DNA of 64,000 nt from positions 195,139-259,138 of the forward strand of contig PJEW03000014.1 of assembly GCA_002900995.3 (NCBI GenBank), read 5' to 3'. Source of the DNA: Ganoderma boninense. Lineage: Eukaryota; Basidiomycota; Agaricomycetes; Polyporales; Polyporaceae. The notes under the pieces are model-generated. The model had not been told where the DNA came from and did not search any database. It saw only the letters and a program-made list of their open reading frames with translations. Position numbers and translations under genes: made by a program. Positions 1 to 12,839 of the stretch are shown one piece after another. The first letter of the stretch is position 1. Every line of letters begins with the position of its first letter.

Positions 1-468
1 CAGCGGGGACACTGAGATGCCTGCGGAAATACAGACACATTTTCTGGAAAGACGGAAATGTTGCCGGAGGGCGTATACACTGGCGGGAAACATTACATGG
101 TTCCCGGAAACATTGGAAGGTGGCAGGAAGGGTTATACTTGGGAAGGTTAGATGCTCTCTGGGAATATTAGACACTGTAGATGAGAATTGGACGCCACCG
201 GGCATATTGAGATGCCAGCGGGGAGACTGAGATGCCGGAGGTGATAGGTACATACTCTCCGCAAAGACTGCAAGGTTGCAGGGGGGATTGTAAGCCTTCG
301 GGGATAGTTCAACACCGTTTAGCTCACTTGAACATTGGTCCACCCTGGCTGGAAGCAAGGCATGCTTGCCGGGAACCTCACCGAATTCCACTATTACCAT
401 TAGCAATTACCATACAACATTTCAATATCTGCAGAAGTCTATGCGCAAAGCAGGACCACTCCATGCAT
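1..468. repeat. Non-coding stretch with degenerate GGAAA/CCGG repeats
   Basis: No convincing gene is seen here. A 20-base unit (CAGCGGGGACACTGAGATGC) at position 1 recurs with one change near 213. Between the two copies, short GGGAAACATT- and CCGGAAA-like words recur on a loose spacing, so this resembles degenerate subterminal or intergenic repeats. Similar CCGG-rich words are scattered through the first 32 kb. Confidence 0.4.
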
Positions 469-691
469 CTAACTAACATTCCTCCATTTTCTTTCCATCG
501 ATCCCGTCGGAATCGTCATCCTCCGCCTCTCTCTAGTCCATGTGGCAACTGTCGCCTGGGAACGGGTCTTCCGCCTCGCCGGTAATATCTGCCGCCTGTT
601 CCAAATGAACCCTGCCACCACTTGACTCCGAGGCCATGAGTGATTCGACGCCATAATTGGCATACGATGCCACAGTGGCCAAGTACTGATC

Positions 692-1909
692 TCAATTTCC
701 TGGCAATGAAGGAAGGACATTGTGCAGTCTGCCTTTCCCTTCTTCGGCAGCCTCATAAGACATATGGAGCCACTGGCGGCTGTAGTGTAGTTGTTCCAAA
801 AGCCTGGGTGGGGGTGGATAACGGGCAATACTCGGCGATTGAGATGCGGGAGGTGACAATGCTGAGGAGGATGTCTCGCTGTTGCAGCTTTCGTCGTCAT
901 GCAGGTGAGCTTCCTCTGCTGGCGGAAATGATTGAGGTCCAGCCTGTGCATCATGCATATCGGCAGGCGAAGGAGGAGCCTGTCGTACTGAGTTCCCGCT
1001 ATTGGCTCCTTGCAATGACAAGTAACTCACAGCTGGGCTGGCCTCCACTTTACGCCGCTGGGATCTGGTATCGGCACCTTTCCGCGACGCCCCATACCCG
1101 GGGTCACCTTCACTTTCGGACTCATCAGTGGAGTCAATTTTGCCGAAAGGCGCGGGCTGGCTTATGGCGCAGCTGCGGATGCTCCATAAATATGTGGGGC
1201 TGCCTTCGGTTTGCTGTAAGCTAGCGGCTGGCAACTCGGCTGTTTCCAACTCCCGCAACGAGTCGGCCGGTAGAACGTCTGCCCGGTCGACCTCCATGGC
1301 ATTTTCCTCACCTCCTTCCGATTCCTCCAGACACAATTTGAACTCTGCTCCGAAGGGTACCGGAAATGCAGCGTCCATCGCCGGAGCATCAGCAGTTTCT
1401 GAGCCCTCTGGAGTGGAGTCCAGGTCATCACCAAATGGCATAGGGCTTCTTGGAGTCCCTGCTTCGATCAATTCCGACGTCTCAGCAGGGGAGGCCTCAG
1501 CGACACCTGCTCCTGTACCAATGTTAGATTAGGGAACACAATAACTGCTCATGGGGTACGGAGCATCGGACATACCTGGGGCTGTGGTCCTCACAGCATT
1601 TCCTGCAGCAATATTCCTCTCCCGAGAGTCTGGATCTTGCCGGAACCTGCCTTCAATAGCTTGATGGATGGTGGGGTTCCGTGGGGCCCCCTCCTCCTTG
1701 CTGGAGGTATCGGACAATGCTGCAGCTATGGGCGACGGGTCAGGTATAGCTTCTGGCGTGCCCAACCTGTATCGCACCCGTTTCTTCGGGCAGACTACAG
1801 CATTGTCATAAGTCATAAGGCTGTTATTAGTGAGTCCAGGTTGCAAGTCCATCACATTACTTACCTGGCGCCAAGGGCGGCGACTCCCCACTGTTACAGG
1901 GTACTGCAT
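692..1909 (-). CDS. Low-complexity hypothetical protein, two or more exons
   Basis: I do not recognise this gene. A first exon runs from the ATG at 1909 to about 1529 (126 codons, basic N-terminus). A second open segment of about 260 codons follows on the minus strand to 692, rich in Ser, Glu, Pro and Ala with acidic clusters. Reading can be extended to about 532 if one more short intron is allowed. No domain, signal peptide or membrane segment is seen. The gene is divergent from gene A (start 2330), and the roughly 420-base gap between them is probably a shared promoter. The composition resembles the disordered linkers of genes A and B. It could be a regulatory protein or a decayed gene. Confidence 0.45.
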
Positions 1910-2329
1910 CGTTGTCCATCACTAAGAACCGTGTCAGTGCCGCTACAATGCCGGCCTAATGAACAGGGGACTCTTACAATTCATGATAAAAGGCTGCTTT
2001 TGTGTTATTACGATGTTGGCGGTTCTTTTGATCATGCCGTGGGTGCTGGCTTAAAGGCCGGATGGGTCACAGAAGAGTCCGGGATTTCCGCGATCTTCGG
2101 GGTGGTGAATTAGACGCCCTGTCTCTGGCCGCGAAATTAGTCAGCAGGATTGCCAGATATGGTAATGATGGCCATGAAAGCCAATGTTCCCTCCATTCTA
2201 CCTGCCTCTCTCCAGTTTCGCAACAACATACACCAGGTGACAGCTTTTCACGTTCCATGATCTCGCTTAATCTGATCTTTCTGGTTAGCTCTTTACAACA
2301 TTCCTCTCCAGGACCGCGCCACACCAAGC

Positions 2330-3236
2330 ATGTCAAAGCCCGAGTCATCATCACAAGGCAGGAACAAGAGTCGCACGGACAAAAATAGGCACACGACTGA
2401 GGAGCAGATCACCTATGCCTGTACGTGGTACAGCGAACTCTATCTGGTGTGGTGTGAGCGACCACTCAAGGGGCAGCCAAGGGCACACAGCTTCCTCATT
2501 ATGTTTCGGACCCGGCTGCAGGAACTCCTCGCCCTTCTCACTCGTGCTCGCCTCCGTGCCCTCCCTGGGTTCCTGCTAGGCCTCATCTGGGAGTACAACC
2601 AGTCTATTTGCATCCCCAGCCACATGTTTGACCTCGACTTGGTTGAGATCATCAGGACCTCGAGCCACGTCTGTTTTCGAGGAGTTCCCAATGTCCAATC
2701 ACTGGCCCACTGCATCCTCCACGAACATAGCTCAGTGCGATTGCTAAGTGGCTACAGGCCTGCCAACCCATGGTGGCAGGATGACTTCAGCGCAGGTTTG
2801 TTAAATCCATCATCCCTGCTCAAAATGCTAACATCTCACTTATTTGCCAGACAACTCAACGCCACGGCCTTTAACAACCGAGCCCTTCATTCCTCTGGCG
2901 TCCGGGAGCATGCAACGTCCTGAGGGTTCAGTGGTAGCGCAGGGCACCTTCAAAGGCAAGGAACCGGAGACTGGCAATTCCTCCAGCCAAGCCTCACAAG
3001 TTTTGCCGGCACCCACCACTCCTACATCTGCAAGAAGAGTCCGACCAGATGTCCTTCCGGCATTATTCAGCCATATCCCGCACCTGCTCCGTCACGGTGG
3101 CGGTGCTTCTACTCTGCGCTGGCCGGTCACTGCGACGGTGTCCGCTCGAGACACCCTGACGGCAGCATCTACTCCGATGACCCCGCCAACTCCGGGGAAG
3201 AAGCACCGCAAAACTCCCCGCATGTCAATCTTGAAC
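2330..3236 (+). pseudogene. Gene A, 5' part: Zn2Cys6-family gene split by a hAT element
   Basis: This is the N-terminal part of a gene whose remainder lies at 7677-10345. The start ATG at 2330 gives MSKPESSSQ and then a conserved block of about 110 residues, including RLRALPGF and NPWWQ. An intron (2796-2850) follows, placed just after the WWQ motif, and then a Ser/Pro/Thr-rich linker. Gene B at 32094-29023 has the same block (RLRAIPGF ... RDVWWQ) and an intron at the same place, which supports a real protein family. The linker changes frame somewhere between about 3000 and 3160, through an intron or a frameshift. The segment ends at the hAT target duplication (3229-3236). The function of the N-terminal block is unknown. 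Confidence 0.7.
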
Positions 3237-6200
3237 TAGGCTGTAGCATGGGTCTACCCTTGGGTGTCCCCAAGGTGACCCACACCCTTACCCAAGAAAT
3301 ACCCATACCCTTGACCCGAGGGTACACTCGGGTTAGAGGTATAGGCGCCGGGTCCAATGGGTACTAAGGGTATGGGTCGATATGTGGGTCGAGATGGGTT
3401 TCTACTCAAGAGATTGCAAGTTTTACTGCATTGCACTACTGTCCAGAGCTTTTTGCAATCCATATATGTTGCCAAACGCCAGAACTACATTGTAATATGC
3501 TACTAAATGAGCATGATCGGATTCAACAGGACGAGATCAATGAGGTCCGGAAGGTCATCCTCGTCATCGTTGTCGTTGAGGATTGCATTATGCTGACGGC
3601 TGGAGCCTGGAGGTGTGATGCATGGGACCACGGAGGGGCGAGCTGCGAGCTGCATGCCTCACAACATCGAGATTCGGGCGGGACATCCTCAAGTTTCAAC
3701 AATGAACAACGATGGACTCTACAGGATCTGATAAGGCAAGTGCACAAGAGGGCATTCATTCTGACTCCTACAACACATCATTCGCGAGACAGTTTTCTAA
3801 TAAACTTCATGACAGATCCTTTCAAGTTTCCACCCACCTGCCAGTGGGTCCCGAGCATCGATTGCAAGCCGTCTCTCATTCCCCGTGGTCGACGGAGCCC
3901 CCCATGTCAGGCATCTGCGACACTACGTGCGCATCTTCAGACTTGATGAAGCCAGCCGCCAACCATGCACCCACACACAAGACCGCGCGTGTCGTCTTCA
4001 CATTGAGGCGGCTCTGGACGTGCAACAGGAGAAGGCGGCCACGGCTGAACACGCGCTCGACATCGACAGATGTGGCTAGATGTGCTTGCAGTTAGCACAG
4101 GATGGAGAGCGGTGAATCACAGAGATCTCACCTGGGATGGTGAGGTAGTCTAGCGCCATGCGGGAGAGGCAGGGAAACACCACGCGACGGTCAGTCCACC
4201 ATTGGAGCACATCGTGGACGTCCTCGATCAGGCTTGCGAGGTATCTCTCCACCTCGTCGCCTAAGTCAGCAGCACAGAGGTGCGAGAAGGACGCGAGGGC
4301 AGCGAAGATGTTGTCTTCATCCTGCAATCCACACGGGAAACAGTCAGTGCCTGTGTTCGAATGGAGAGAGCGCGGCAAATGAACACACATCAGAGGACTC
4401 GGAAGAGGACTCATCTTTTTCAGCAGGCTCGGTGTCGGATGTGAGCAGGTCTTCGGCCTGTTCAGAGTCCTCGGGACCCTTGTCGTTACCAAAGCGGCCG
4501 GCGTAGAGGGAGTTGAACATGTCGAAAAGGAGGGTCTGTGCGGTCTTCTGCCAGTCCGCAGGCCAACGGGCTTTTTTGAAGTACGCGAGCTTGTGGCCGG
4601 GGTGGAGCACTGTGATGCGATGTCGTAAGTGCATCAGTGAGGGCCGCGCACGAGACATGGAGATCGGGACGTACTCATTGCGAGGCGATACGTCGTCGAC
4701 ATGTCAGTATACGAATAATACTTGTTCAAGGCCTGCTTGGCGATGCCGCATGCGACGCGAATGGGCGGGGCATACTTGTCGGAGATGGACACAGTGGCGA
4801 GTAGCTTGTCCAAGTGATCCATTGCCGGGATCACTTGGGCGAGGTTGGGCATCTGCCGGGAGAAGAAAAGAGTTGCGTCTTTGAAGACCTGAGAGCGAGA
4901 CAGGGAGATGGTGGTTAGTTCGAATCGGAGAGCAGAGGCGAACCAACGGCGCGAAGATGAAAAGAAGGTTAAGGTTCGAAACAACTAGCAAGTTAAAGTT
5001 TGAACTTACCTTGAGGATCTTCCGCAGCTGCTTGGTGATCGCCCACTCCTCGTCCGACAGCTCGAACTTGCGCAAGCCATTCTCCAGGTTCCCGCACATC
5101 TGGTCGTACGGGGCACGATACTGAATCGCGACCTCTAGCATATCGTAGGTCGAATTCCAGCGCGTTCGGACATCCCGGGGAAGAATCCGCGCCGCAAGTC
5201 GATGGGTGGCCACAGCAGCTTTCCACATGAGGAGGAGCCTAGTCGTCGAATTCACGACCTTGCTGCTGAAGTTGTAAATCTGTACACAATCATGGTGAGT
5301 GCTCGTGCCCACTGTCTGCCCCAGCACAGACACTAACCTTCGCGAGGAGCAGCTTGATGGGACCAATGTCCTCTTCGAACTTCTGCCGCTCCTTATCCAT
5401 CATGCTGGATGTCGCGTCGAGCTCGACATCATCAAGGTCGTTGAGGTCGTCCTCAGCCTCTGCGGCTTCATTTCGCCGTCCTCTGCCTCTTCCGCCTCCT
5501 TGTCCGTCTTGGCGTCTTCCTCAAGCGCTGTGACCAGCTTGTCTATCTCGTGCTCCTCTGCGTCGTCCTTTTCCTTGTCCTTCATAGAGCGCGATTCGAA
5601 CTGGCGCACAAGATTAGCACCGCAAACTATGTTGAGAATATGGAGGAAGCAGCAGATGCGCGCGCAGAGTCCCTCAAACTCCTCCAAGTAAGCAGGGCTG
5701 TCTATGTCGGCGAGGGCATCTATCATGGTGTTGTTGTTGGAGGCATTGTCGCAGGTGATTCCGAGCACCTGCAAACGGTTCGTTAATGTTCAATCTGGTC
5801 CGCGCGAAGCTGACTAACCTTTGTTTGGATACCAAAATCACGCAGGATGCCAGCGAACGCCAGCGCAAGGTTCGCGCTGGTGTGCGCCTCTGCGACTTCG
5901 ACAATGTCAAGCAGAAGCGAGATTGGCTTGCCCTGGTGCTCAAAGTGGACGGTCACCGCGACAAACGCGCGATGGTCCGGCAAGGTCCACGCATCTGTGG
6001 CAAAGTGCAGCGCGCCCTCATAGTCCTAAGGTGCGCATATCAGTTTACATTCACTTCGCGCACATGTAGACAGATACTGACTTGGAGCATCGTCGCGATG
6101 CACTCCTTAGTCTTCAAAAACACCGCGTTCACGTCGCGCGCGAGCATAGACACTGACGGAATGTAATACCCCGGTCTTCCGGTCTTCATCAACATCTCAA

Positions 6201-7668
6201 ACCCCGGATCCTTGACAATGCGGAAGGGCCGCAAGCTCTCGGTGACCCACTTCACCATCTCCAAGCGGGCCTCGGAGTGTGTATGCTGCTGATGGCTGAA
6301 GGTAAGCTTTCCCTTCTTCCTCTTGAAGTGCGTCGTGATCGAGCCTGACTGCAAGATGGACTCGACAATGTTCTCTCATGCCTCATCAACGCTGCCGGCT
6401 TCGCACGCGGCATCCATGGCCTCCTTCCCCCAGCAGCGCACGGCATGGCGACGCATGTTAAACGTGGACGAGTGGTCCTTCGTGTCAAGATAGCGCCGGA
6501 TGCGTTGCTTGCAGTGCTTCGCCGCGCACTTGAATGCATGCGCGCGACGGCCATCAACATATTTGACTGTCGGGTGGGGCTCATAAAAGGCATAGATGGT
6601 ACTATTGCATCTATCCTCCATCCTCTCTGCAATAACTAACCGTTAGTTTGACAGCAACTATGGTCACACGGATCGGGCGCACCTATTTCCTCATCGGAGT
6701 CTATCTCTTCCTCCTCCTCGATCTTCTTGTCGTCACTACCTTCCTCGTCATCTCCTTCCTTGTCGGCAACAATCGCGAACCCGTCCTCGTCAAGCGTGTC
6801 CGCCTCGCGAGTGGTGCAAACCTCAGAACCGGCACCCAATGGGATGATGTACTGGGTGGTGCACGCAAATGCACTCACCTTATCCTTCAAGCCAGTGCCC
6901 AGGCCCTTTGCAGTGTCCTTCCCAGCCACCTTCTTGGCCCCAGCGCCCTTCTTGGTGATCGTAGAACCCTTCTTCGCAGCGGCAGGGCCTTTCACGGCAG
7001 TGGAGCCTGTGTCTTTTTTAGCGGCAGCATTTGAGGCAGTGGAAGGCGGAGCTCTCTTACTTGTCTTAGTGGTTGAGTCCTGCGGCGCATATTTTTTTGG
7101 CGCGGTGTCACTCTTCCGGGGACGAGTCTTCGTCAGAGGGGGTGCGGACTTGGTCGTGGTCTCGGTGCCCGCGCGCTTACGACTCTTCGACATGAGGGAT
7201 GGTCTTGGAGTGGAGCTCAGAAGGAGGCAAGATGGACGAAGGGTCAATGCGACTGAAGATCAAGACTTATCTGATGATTTTCCGCCCACTGCTCGCAGTT
7301 ATATATCTTCCCCCTCGTACCCAGCTGTATCAGATTTCCAGTGGTGTAAAACTGTACATGATCTGGCATATCTACTGTACAGTAGATACCAAAATAATAC
7401 TTTACCCAAATAAGTGCTCCAATGGCGAACATGAGGTGAACGGAGAGGATACGGAGCTAAAATCAAAGCCCGCGCACTTAGCACGTTCAGATGGATTGAC
7501 TGCGCACCTTCCAGTGCTTGTATGGGCGCTTTCTCCGGTGGCTGTACCCATAACCCGCGCCTGGGGTTCGGGTTTGCCTTGGGGTCAGCCAAAGCTGACC
7601 CACACCCTTACCCTCAGCAAATACCCATGCATACCCACATGGGTTTTGGGTACCCATGCTACAGCCTA
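3237..7668 (-). mobile_element. hAT DNA transposon, 4432 bp
   Basis: Both ends carry the terminal inverted repeat TAGGCTGTAGCATGGGT (left 3237-3253, right 7652-7668). The flanking 8-bp duplications are TCTTGAAC (3229-3236) and TCTCGAAC (7669-7676), with one mismatch; 8 bp is the hAT length. GGGT/ACCC-rich subterminal repeats lie inside both ends. The element encodes one hAT transposase on the minus strand. It sits inside gene A: joining the flanks with one duplication copy links the linker of gene A to an open frame on the far side. One in-frame TGA in the transposase suggests this copy is no longer autonomous. Confidence 0.9.
3876..7193 (-). pseudogene. hAT transposase, multi-exon, one in-frame stop
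   Basis: This encodes the DNA transposase of the hAT element. From the N-terminus there is a Lys/Ala/Ser-rich basic region and an acidic stretch (start MSKSRKR at 7193). A BED-like zinc segment follows (C-x4-C ... H near 6450-6540), then the catalytic core with FATDAWTLPDHRAF near 6000-6030 and ITCDNASNN near 5730-5770. Next come a CxxxLHILN-type block and DVRTRWNSTYDML near 5150. The C-terminal dimerisation block has DEVERYL, MALDYLTIP and, after an intron, VERVFSRGR near 4060. These are standard hAT landmarks. An in-frame TGA lies at 6376-6378, between the BED-like exon and the core; reading resumes in the same frame, so it probably replaced CGA. The exon borders in the middle are approximate. 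Confidence 0.85.
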
Positions 7669-7676
7669 TCTCGAAC

Positions 7677-10345
7677 CCACGTCTACGGCAGCCTCGCCTA
7701 CTAGCAACCTATCAGCTGCCATAGCATCTGGAAGCTCAAATATGCCACATCCACTCCCTCCCATAGTCCCGGTGCCTGTCACCCCTACTCCGATTGGAAG
7801 AGACGGAATTGACGTCCTTCCAGCGAGCCAAGGCAGTAGGCGGAAGAAGGCGGAGCAAGGCGACTCCTCGCGTTATGCGGGCCCATCCGTTGGTTTGGCA
7901 GACGGTTCGGGCGGGAACGGCCTACTTGCTCAGGCCGCTCCCACGGCTCTCCCGGTTTCTTCTCCGACGCCTAGGAGGAGCAGCGATAAGCCGAAATCTC
8001 TAGGTGTTTCTTCCCTGCGGAAACCGCAAAAGGTCAAGTCAACGCTGGGCAAGGCTGTCACCGCGGAGGCAAACAGGGCTCCCCAAAGTCGAGGCCGGCA
8101 GAGTCTGCCGGACATGGAAGATAATCGCTCGTTCCACTCTCACGAGTTCCACTGCTCACAAAGTACCGCCCCCCATTCCACCATACCTACACCATACTCA
8201 GGGGTTTGTCCCAGTTCCCCAGATGCCTCCATGCTCCAGACGCCGATTCAGGGAGCTTTGCCCAAAAAACGGGGTCGCTCGGTCTCAAGAGGCCAAGGTC
8301 GTGCTCGCAGCGCCCCTGTGGTGAAGAAGCCCCGAGCGACAAGCCCGACCACGCCGCTCTTCGAGCCTTTTGACCACGACCCTTTTAGGCCCCAGGGTCC
8401 GTTTGAGGACCAATGGCTCGTTCATGTAAGTTTCTCCTTGTTGCGTCTCTTACATCCATTGACTGACTTCTTCAGAGCTGCCTATGCGATAACTGCCTCA
8501 AGGCAAGGCAATCATGCCATGTCACCCCATTCCGAACATCCGTGTGTGAGCATTGCACAAACACGAAGGTGAGATGCAGCCTTCGATTTGACGGCGACAA
8601 GGTTTTGTCCAGGTACCGTGCATTCGTTTGGTACACGTACTGCAAAGACCCCGAACGCTACCCTGCGACTGTGTCCACCATGGCCAAGATCAACGCTGTC
8701 ATCAACAACGTCCCTTTCTGGTTCATGAACTGCTACAATTGGAGTTTCGGATACTCCAAAGAGGCTAGAAAACATGGACTAGGTGCCCGGGAATACCGGG
8801 ACGTTCACTTCAAACTCCCGTATTCTCCAGTGCCCCAGGAAGGGCAACCAGAGGCAGGCAACAGTGGTGCAATGGAGACAGCCATGCCTGTTAATGCCGG
8901 ATATGCTGACCGGCGTAAGATGCCGACAGAGAACATTCCTGGGCCTTCAGGTGCAGCCAGGGTGAATACCCATGGTTCCACCAGCGAGGCCCTTCATCCC
9001 GAGCAACTAGGCGAGTGCGAAGACGAACTGGCAGGAGACAACGTGGTCCCTATGGAAGGCATCCTACTGGTGCAATTCCACGGCCTCCCAGTGGCGAACT
9101 CTCCCCTTGCTGACACCCAAGATTGCAGCACTGGTGCTGTACAGGGCGTGATGCTCACCCTATCCGCCAGTGCCCGCCTCCCGGCTCGGCATGTGGACAT
9201 CTCGGGCCCCTGGACGTCCAGCGACATGGATGAGGGCCAGGATCGTGACACTGTAGCTGTCAACATCTTGGATACCTCGCCGGTGACTACGAACGCTGAG
9301 GACAACGTCCAGTAAGGCTGAACATAGGTCCAGGTTTCATACAGTTCAACCTGGCTTGAACCTAGATATTTACCTATAGGTTGTGATCTGTAGGTTACAG
9401 GTACTTGTGCTATGAATCAGCCACAAATCTGAATTAGGCATCTTGAAAAAAGTGACCTGGATTTGTAGGTTTGGGTATGGGTCACTTGTAGGTTGATTCA
9501 CACTTCAACAAGCAAAAATAGTATAAATTGGAGGCTTTAGTCAATAAATTGTCCTTGTATAGCTTAATACTGCATATATAAGCATATTTCTAGTATAAAA
9601 AAGACTATTAACACTCAATAATAGACCAAAATCTTAAACAGTAGCTGGGAAAATACTATATTTAGTATTCAAATCAAATCAATGATTTGACCTATAACTT
9701 ATAGGTTTGCTACCTGCAGGTTGTAGGTGAAAAGTTGATTTGATTCATACAGATCCCAATCAAGCTTTTGAAAGTGGCCAAACCTGCAGGTACAGATCCC
9801 AATCAACCATAGGTTGACCTACATTCAGCCTTAACGTCCAGGGTGGCGATAGATGCGAGGACCCGAACCGTTCTCCTCTCCAGTATTCTTTGCCCTCCAC
9901 GAGAGAAACCTGGCAGAGCAGAATGATGGACTCCGGCGGTAGCAGTGTGCAGGTTGATGTCGCCCGCTCAGATCCCGCAGAAGGATATGTCCCTGAGAGG
10001 TCCCCGAGCCCTACAGCGGGTGAGCTTAGGCAACAAATCGAGGGTTTTGAATGTCAGTGTCCTCTTTCACATGTGCCTGAGTATGATTTTAACCATGCCG
10101 CAGGATTAACTCGAGTAACTGCCATCGCGATGACCGCCCAACCTCCCCTGTCAACCCTGGCCACCACATTGGTAAATACCATGGCCAACCAGAACTCACT
10201 TTTCCAGCAAGTAGCTTGCCTCGAGCGGGAAGAGAATGCAGTTGGCAGGTATTTGGCAAGGTTCGGCCTGACGGCCGAGGTTCTACAGGCCATTGCCGCA
10301 GATGCTGAAGTGAAGAGGCGCGGAGCAGGCCCTTCTGGGCAATAA
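7677..10345 (+). pseudogene. Gene A, 3' part: Zn2Cys6 zinc-cluster protein, split by a MITE
   Basis: This continues gene A beyond the hAT element. A long Ser/Pro/Lys-rich linker (about 7677-8425) ends in an intron (8426-8475). The next exon encodes a GAL4-type binuclear zinc cluster with the spacing C-x2-C-x6-C-x9-C-x2-C-x6-C (CDNC ... CHVT ... CEHC ... CSLRF). It is followed by a conserved block with STMAKINAVINNVPFWF. The frame then meets TAA at 9313-9315, which belongs to an inserted MITE. With the MITE and one duplication copy removed, the frame continues to 10345. The C-terminus has a coiled-coil-like stretch ending YLARFGLTAEVLQAI. Gene B has the same order of domains. Zn2Cys6 proteins are usually DNA-binding regulators; that role is inferred here. 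Confidence 0.75.
9313..9833. mobile_element. 521-bp hAT-type MITE
   Basis: A non-coding, AT-rich element is bounded by terminal inverted repeats TAAGGCTGAACATAGGTC (left) and TAAGGCTGAATGTAGGTC (right, reverse complement). It is flanked by a perfect 8-bp duplication ACGTCCAG at 9305-9312 and 9834-9841. Inside, short words such as AGGTTGTAGGT and AACCTGCAGGT recur in both orientations, as in the subterminal regions of hAT elements. The repeat resembles the TAGGCTGTAGCATGGGT end of the autonomous-type hAT at 3237, so a related transposase may have moved it. Its first bases supply the stop codon that now ends the middle segment of gene A. Confidence 0.9.
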
Positions 10346-10494
10346 AATACCTTGTACTTCTTTATCTTGAACAGACAGCGGTCTTTTGCGCCTTACCCAA
10401 TGTACCAGATGGTCATAATGGAGCATATGCTGATTCTCTACAACATACGACTAGCCCTGGAGGTATACTGACATTGAATGCTACAACAGCTACG

Positions 10495-12835
10495 CTACCC
10501 ACGGCTAGACCTCCCCTTCTTTTGGGAACACCTTGCGCCGGCCTGCACGGACCTGCCCGACTTTGGGGCGGGGGCGCGGCCTGCATGTTGCCAGCGAAGG
10601 TGGGCATCGCCAGCACTGCTGGATTCAGCTGGCGCTTTAGCTGCCCCACGGCGCGGCCTCTTCGAAGGACCCGCGTCACCCATGTCAGTTACGCCGGCCA
10701 TAGCTGCACCCCTCTTCCGCAATCCTTGTCGCCGGATCTGCCCCGCAGGTTTGCTAGCCTGCCTAATTGCATTGGTAGACTCCAGGACGTTCTTGTCGGC
10801 ATCTTCTGCAGATGGACTGGTACAAAAAGTTAAGTTGCTGACATTGGTAGGAATGCCGCAGATATAAGCTTACTATCTGAGGCATTACGCCAACTCGAAA
10901 CTGGCATCTTCGGGGTCAAAGTACCCTGTTGAGCAGCACCTGCAACCGCTAATTCAAATCCGTCTCCAGTCAGATCCATTAAATGGAACCTATGGTGCCG
11001 CACGTACCATCGATGAGCTGCTCCAACGGCATCGCCAGCATCTTTCCCCTAGATTTTGGCACAGTACGATGTCTGACTGCGGGATGCGCTTTGAGAAGTT
11101 GGACAGATACCTTGCAGGCTTCCAACAACCCCTTCTCATCTTTGAAGGATGTCGAGCTGGCCTCAAAGAAGTCCGGGACTCCGGGAGGGAGCCTCTTGCC
11201 TGGGCAAAGCCCGAGACCGATATGTATGTTACGCAGGCACATACCCATGGCTAGACAATAGTGCTGAATGTCTGCAGCCGTAGATGTGGGATCCAGAGGT
11301 TTGCAAAGGTACTGGAGGAGTCCCTCCAGAGCTGACCGGCGGTGATGTAAGGCCTCCGGAAGATGAGGAGACCTTTGGGACCAGGTGGCCCAGGTCACCG
11401 GAGTGACGCCGGAAAGAAGTAACAGATTGTCCAGCTACCTCAGAGAATCAGTAAATGTGGAAGGAGTGTTGTGAATGAAATGCCCACCAATGCTGCCACC
11501 TCATCGACCAGCGACATATATACCGCGTCTTGATGAAGGGCCTTGAGGAACTTCTCCCGGTCACCGGGAGCATTTCCCGCTATGTTAGGGGCCCTATACT
11601 GACGGTAATTGCTCTCGGAATTCCTGGGCGGAAAAGCAACGGCAGGTGGGGCGGGAGCTTTGCCTTTGTCTCTTGCGCTCGGTGCCGAGCATATCACCAC
11701 CTCTGGCATCACAGATCGAGGCTTCCTGCTCGGCGTCTTAGAGTGATGCCTGGAAGGCGCCTTGCCGTCTTGTCCGGCAGGCTGTGTGGTGGCGGACATC
11801 CGGCGGCACTCTGGGGCGCCCAATGCACCGGAGACATCGGCAGCATCCTGTTCGCCGTCAGACTCATCCACTCCACCAACTGCGGCGATGGCGGAAGTGA
11901 AGTCTTTGCGCTCTGCTGCCTGACAATGCCGGTAGAACGCCTCGTCCACGTCCCCGTAGCTGTCCTGCATGTCTGGGTCCTGTGGCTCATCCTCGTCGTC
12001 GTCCTCGTCGCCGCTGCCCTCGTTGTCATCGGCACCGTCACTGTCCTCAGTGCCACTGTCACCCTCGTAGTCGTCGTCGTTGCCATGGAAGCGAGCCTGT
12101 TGCTTCTCCACAACCTCATCATTGTCTTCCTCATCAGCCTCCAAAAACTCTGCCTCAGGCTCCTTGTCGCTGCTGATTACCGTGGTCTTCTTTCCTCTCT
12201 GTCGCGTACTGCAGCCCTTACGTGCCTTACCCTTCCTGTTATCTCCTGCGGTGCTCCTAGACGCTTTGCGGCCCCGTTGATTCTTCCTGCCCCTCCTCGA
12301 GGTGCAAGGAGCAGCCGACTCCCCATCCTTCCTGGACTCATTCCCGCTGTCTTCACCGTCATGCCCAGGAATAGTCACCTGTTTGTTGACGCCGTGGCAG
12401 GGCCCAAGTATTTTGCCTCCTCGAACGTGGACCCTCCCCCAGTGCTGACCCGGTAGTGACTGAATCGCCACTGCTTCGCCACTTGCTGCAGCCCATACCG
12501 GGTAGGATCTTCAATCTGCATAACGTGGGTAAAGAAGTCGACGATTATGCCGTCACGGATGTGTGAGGGATCGTTGAACTGAAAGTCGGTGGGAAGCATG
12601 CCATCCTCGAAGAACTTTTCCAGAGTTTCGCGCAACCTGGACCATGGCGGAGCCTGAACACTCGTCCCAGATGCACAAGCTGTTACCTGGTCAGCCACAA
12701 TCTATCCTTGGTTCTGTTGTGGCTTACTATAATGGTCCCGTATATAAAGTCGAAGCACCTCCCGCATTCGCCCTGGCTTCATCATCACGCGGTTCTCGAC
12801 ATTGGTGAGGATTGGGGCACCATCTGGATGGCAGC
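10495..12835 (-). pseudogene. Gene C, 3' part: acidic and basic nuclear-type protein
   Basis: This is the C-terminal part of a minus-strand gene that begins at 15887 and is interrupted by the palindrome. On the near side of the insertion an open segment containing VENRVMMKPGRMREVLRLYI leads through probable introns into a conserved block of about 90 residues (12375-12698). Then come a long low-complexity region with Glu/Asp runs and Lys/Arg clusters (11440-12471), a helical block (10979-11398) and a basic tail with KRPRR near 10620, a possible nuclear localisation signal, ending in a stop near 10497. No enzyme motif is seen. The mix of acidic runs, basic patches and a nuclear signal suggests a chromatin- or DNA-associated protein; this is inference. 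Confidence 0.6.
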
Positions 12836-12839
12836 AGCT

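Noticed and set aside
11530..12456. A 308-codon Val/Leu-rich plus-strand frame resembling a membrane protein
   Set aside because: It is antisense to the acidic region of gene C. GAC/GAG-rich coding read backwards gives Val/Leu-rich translations.
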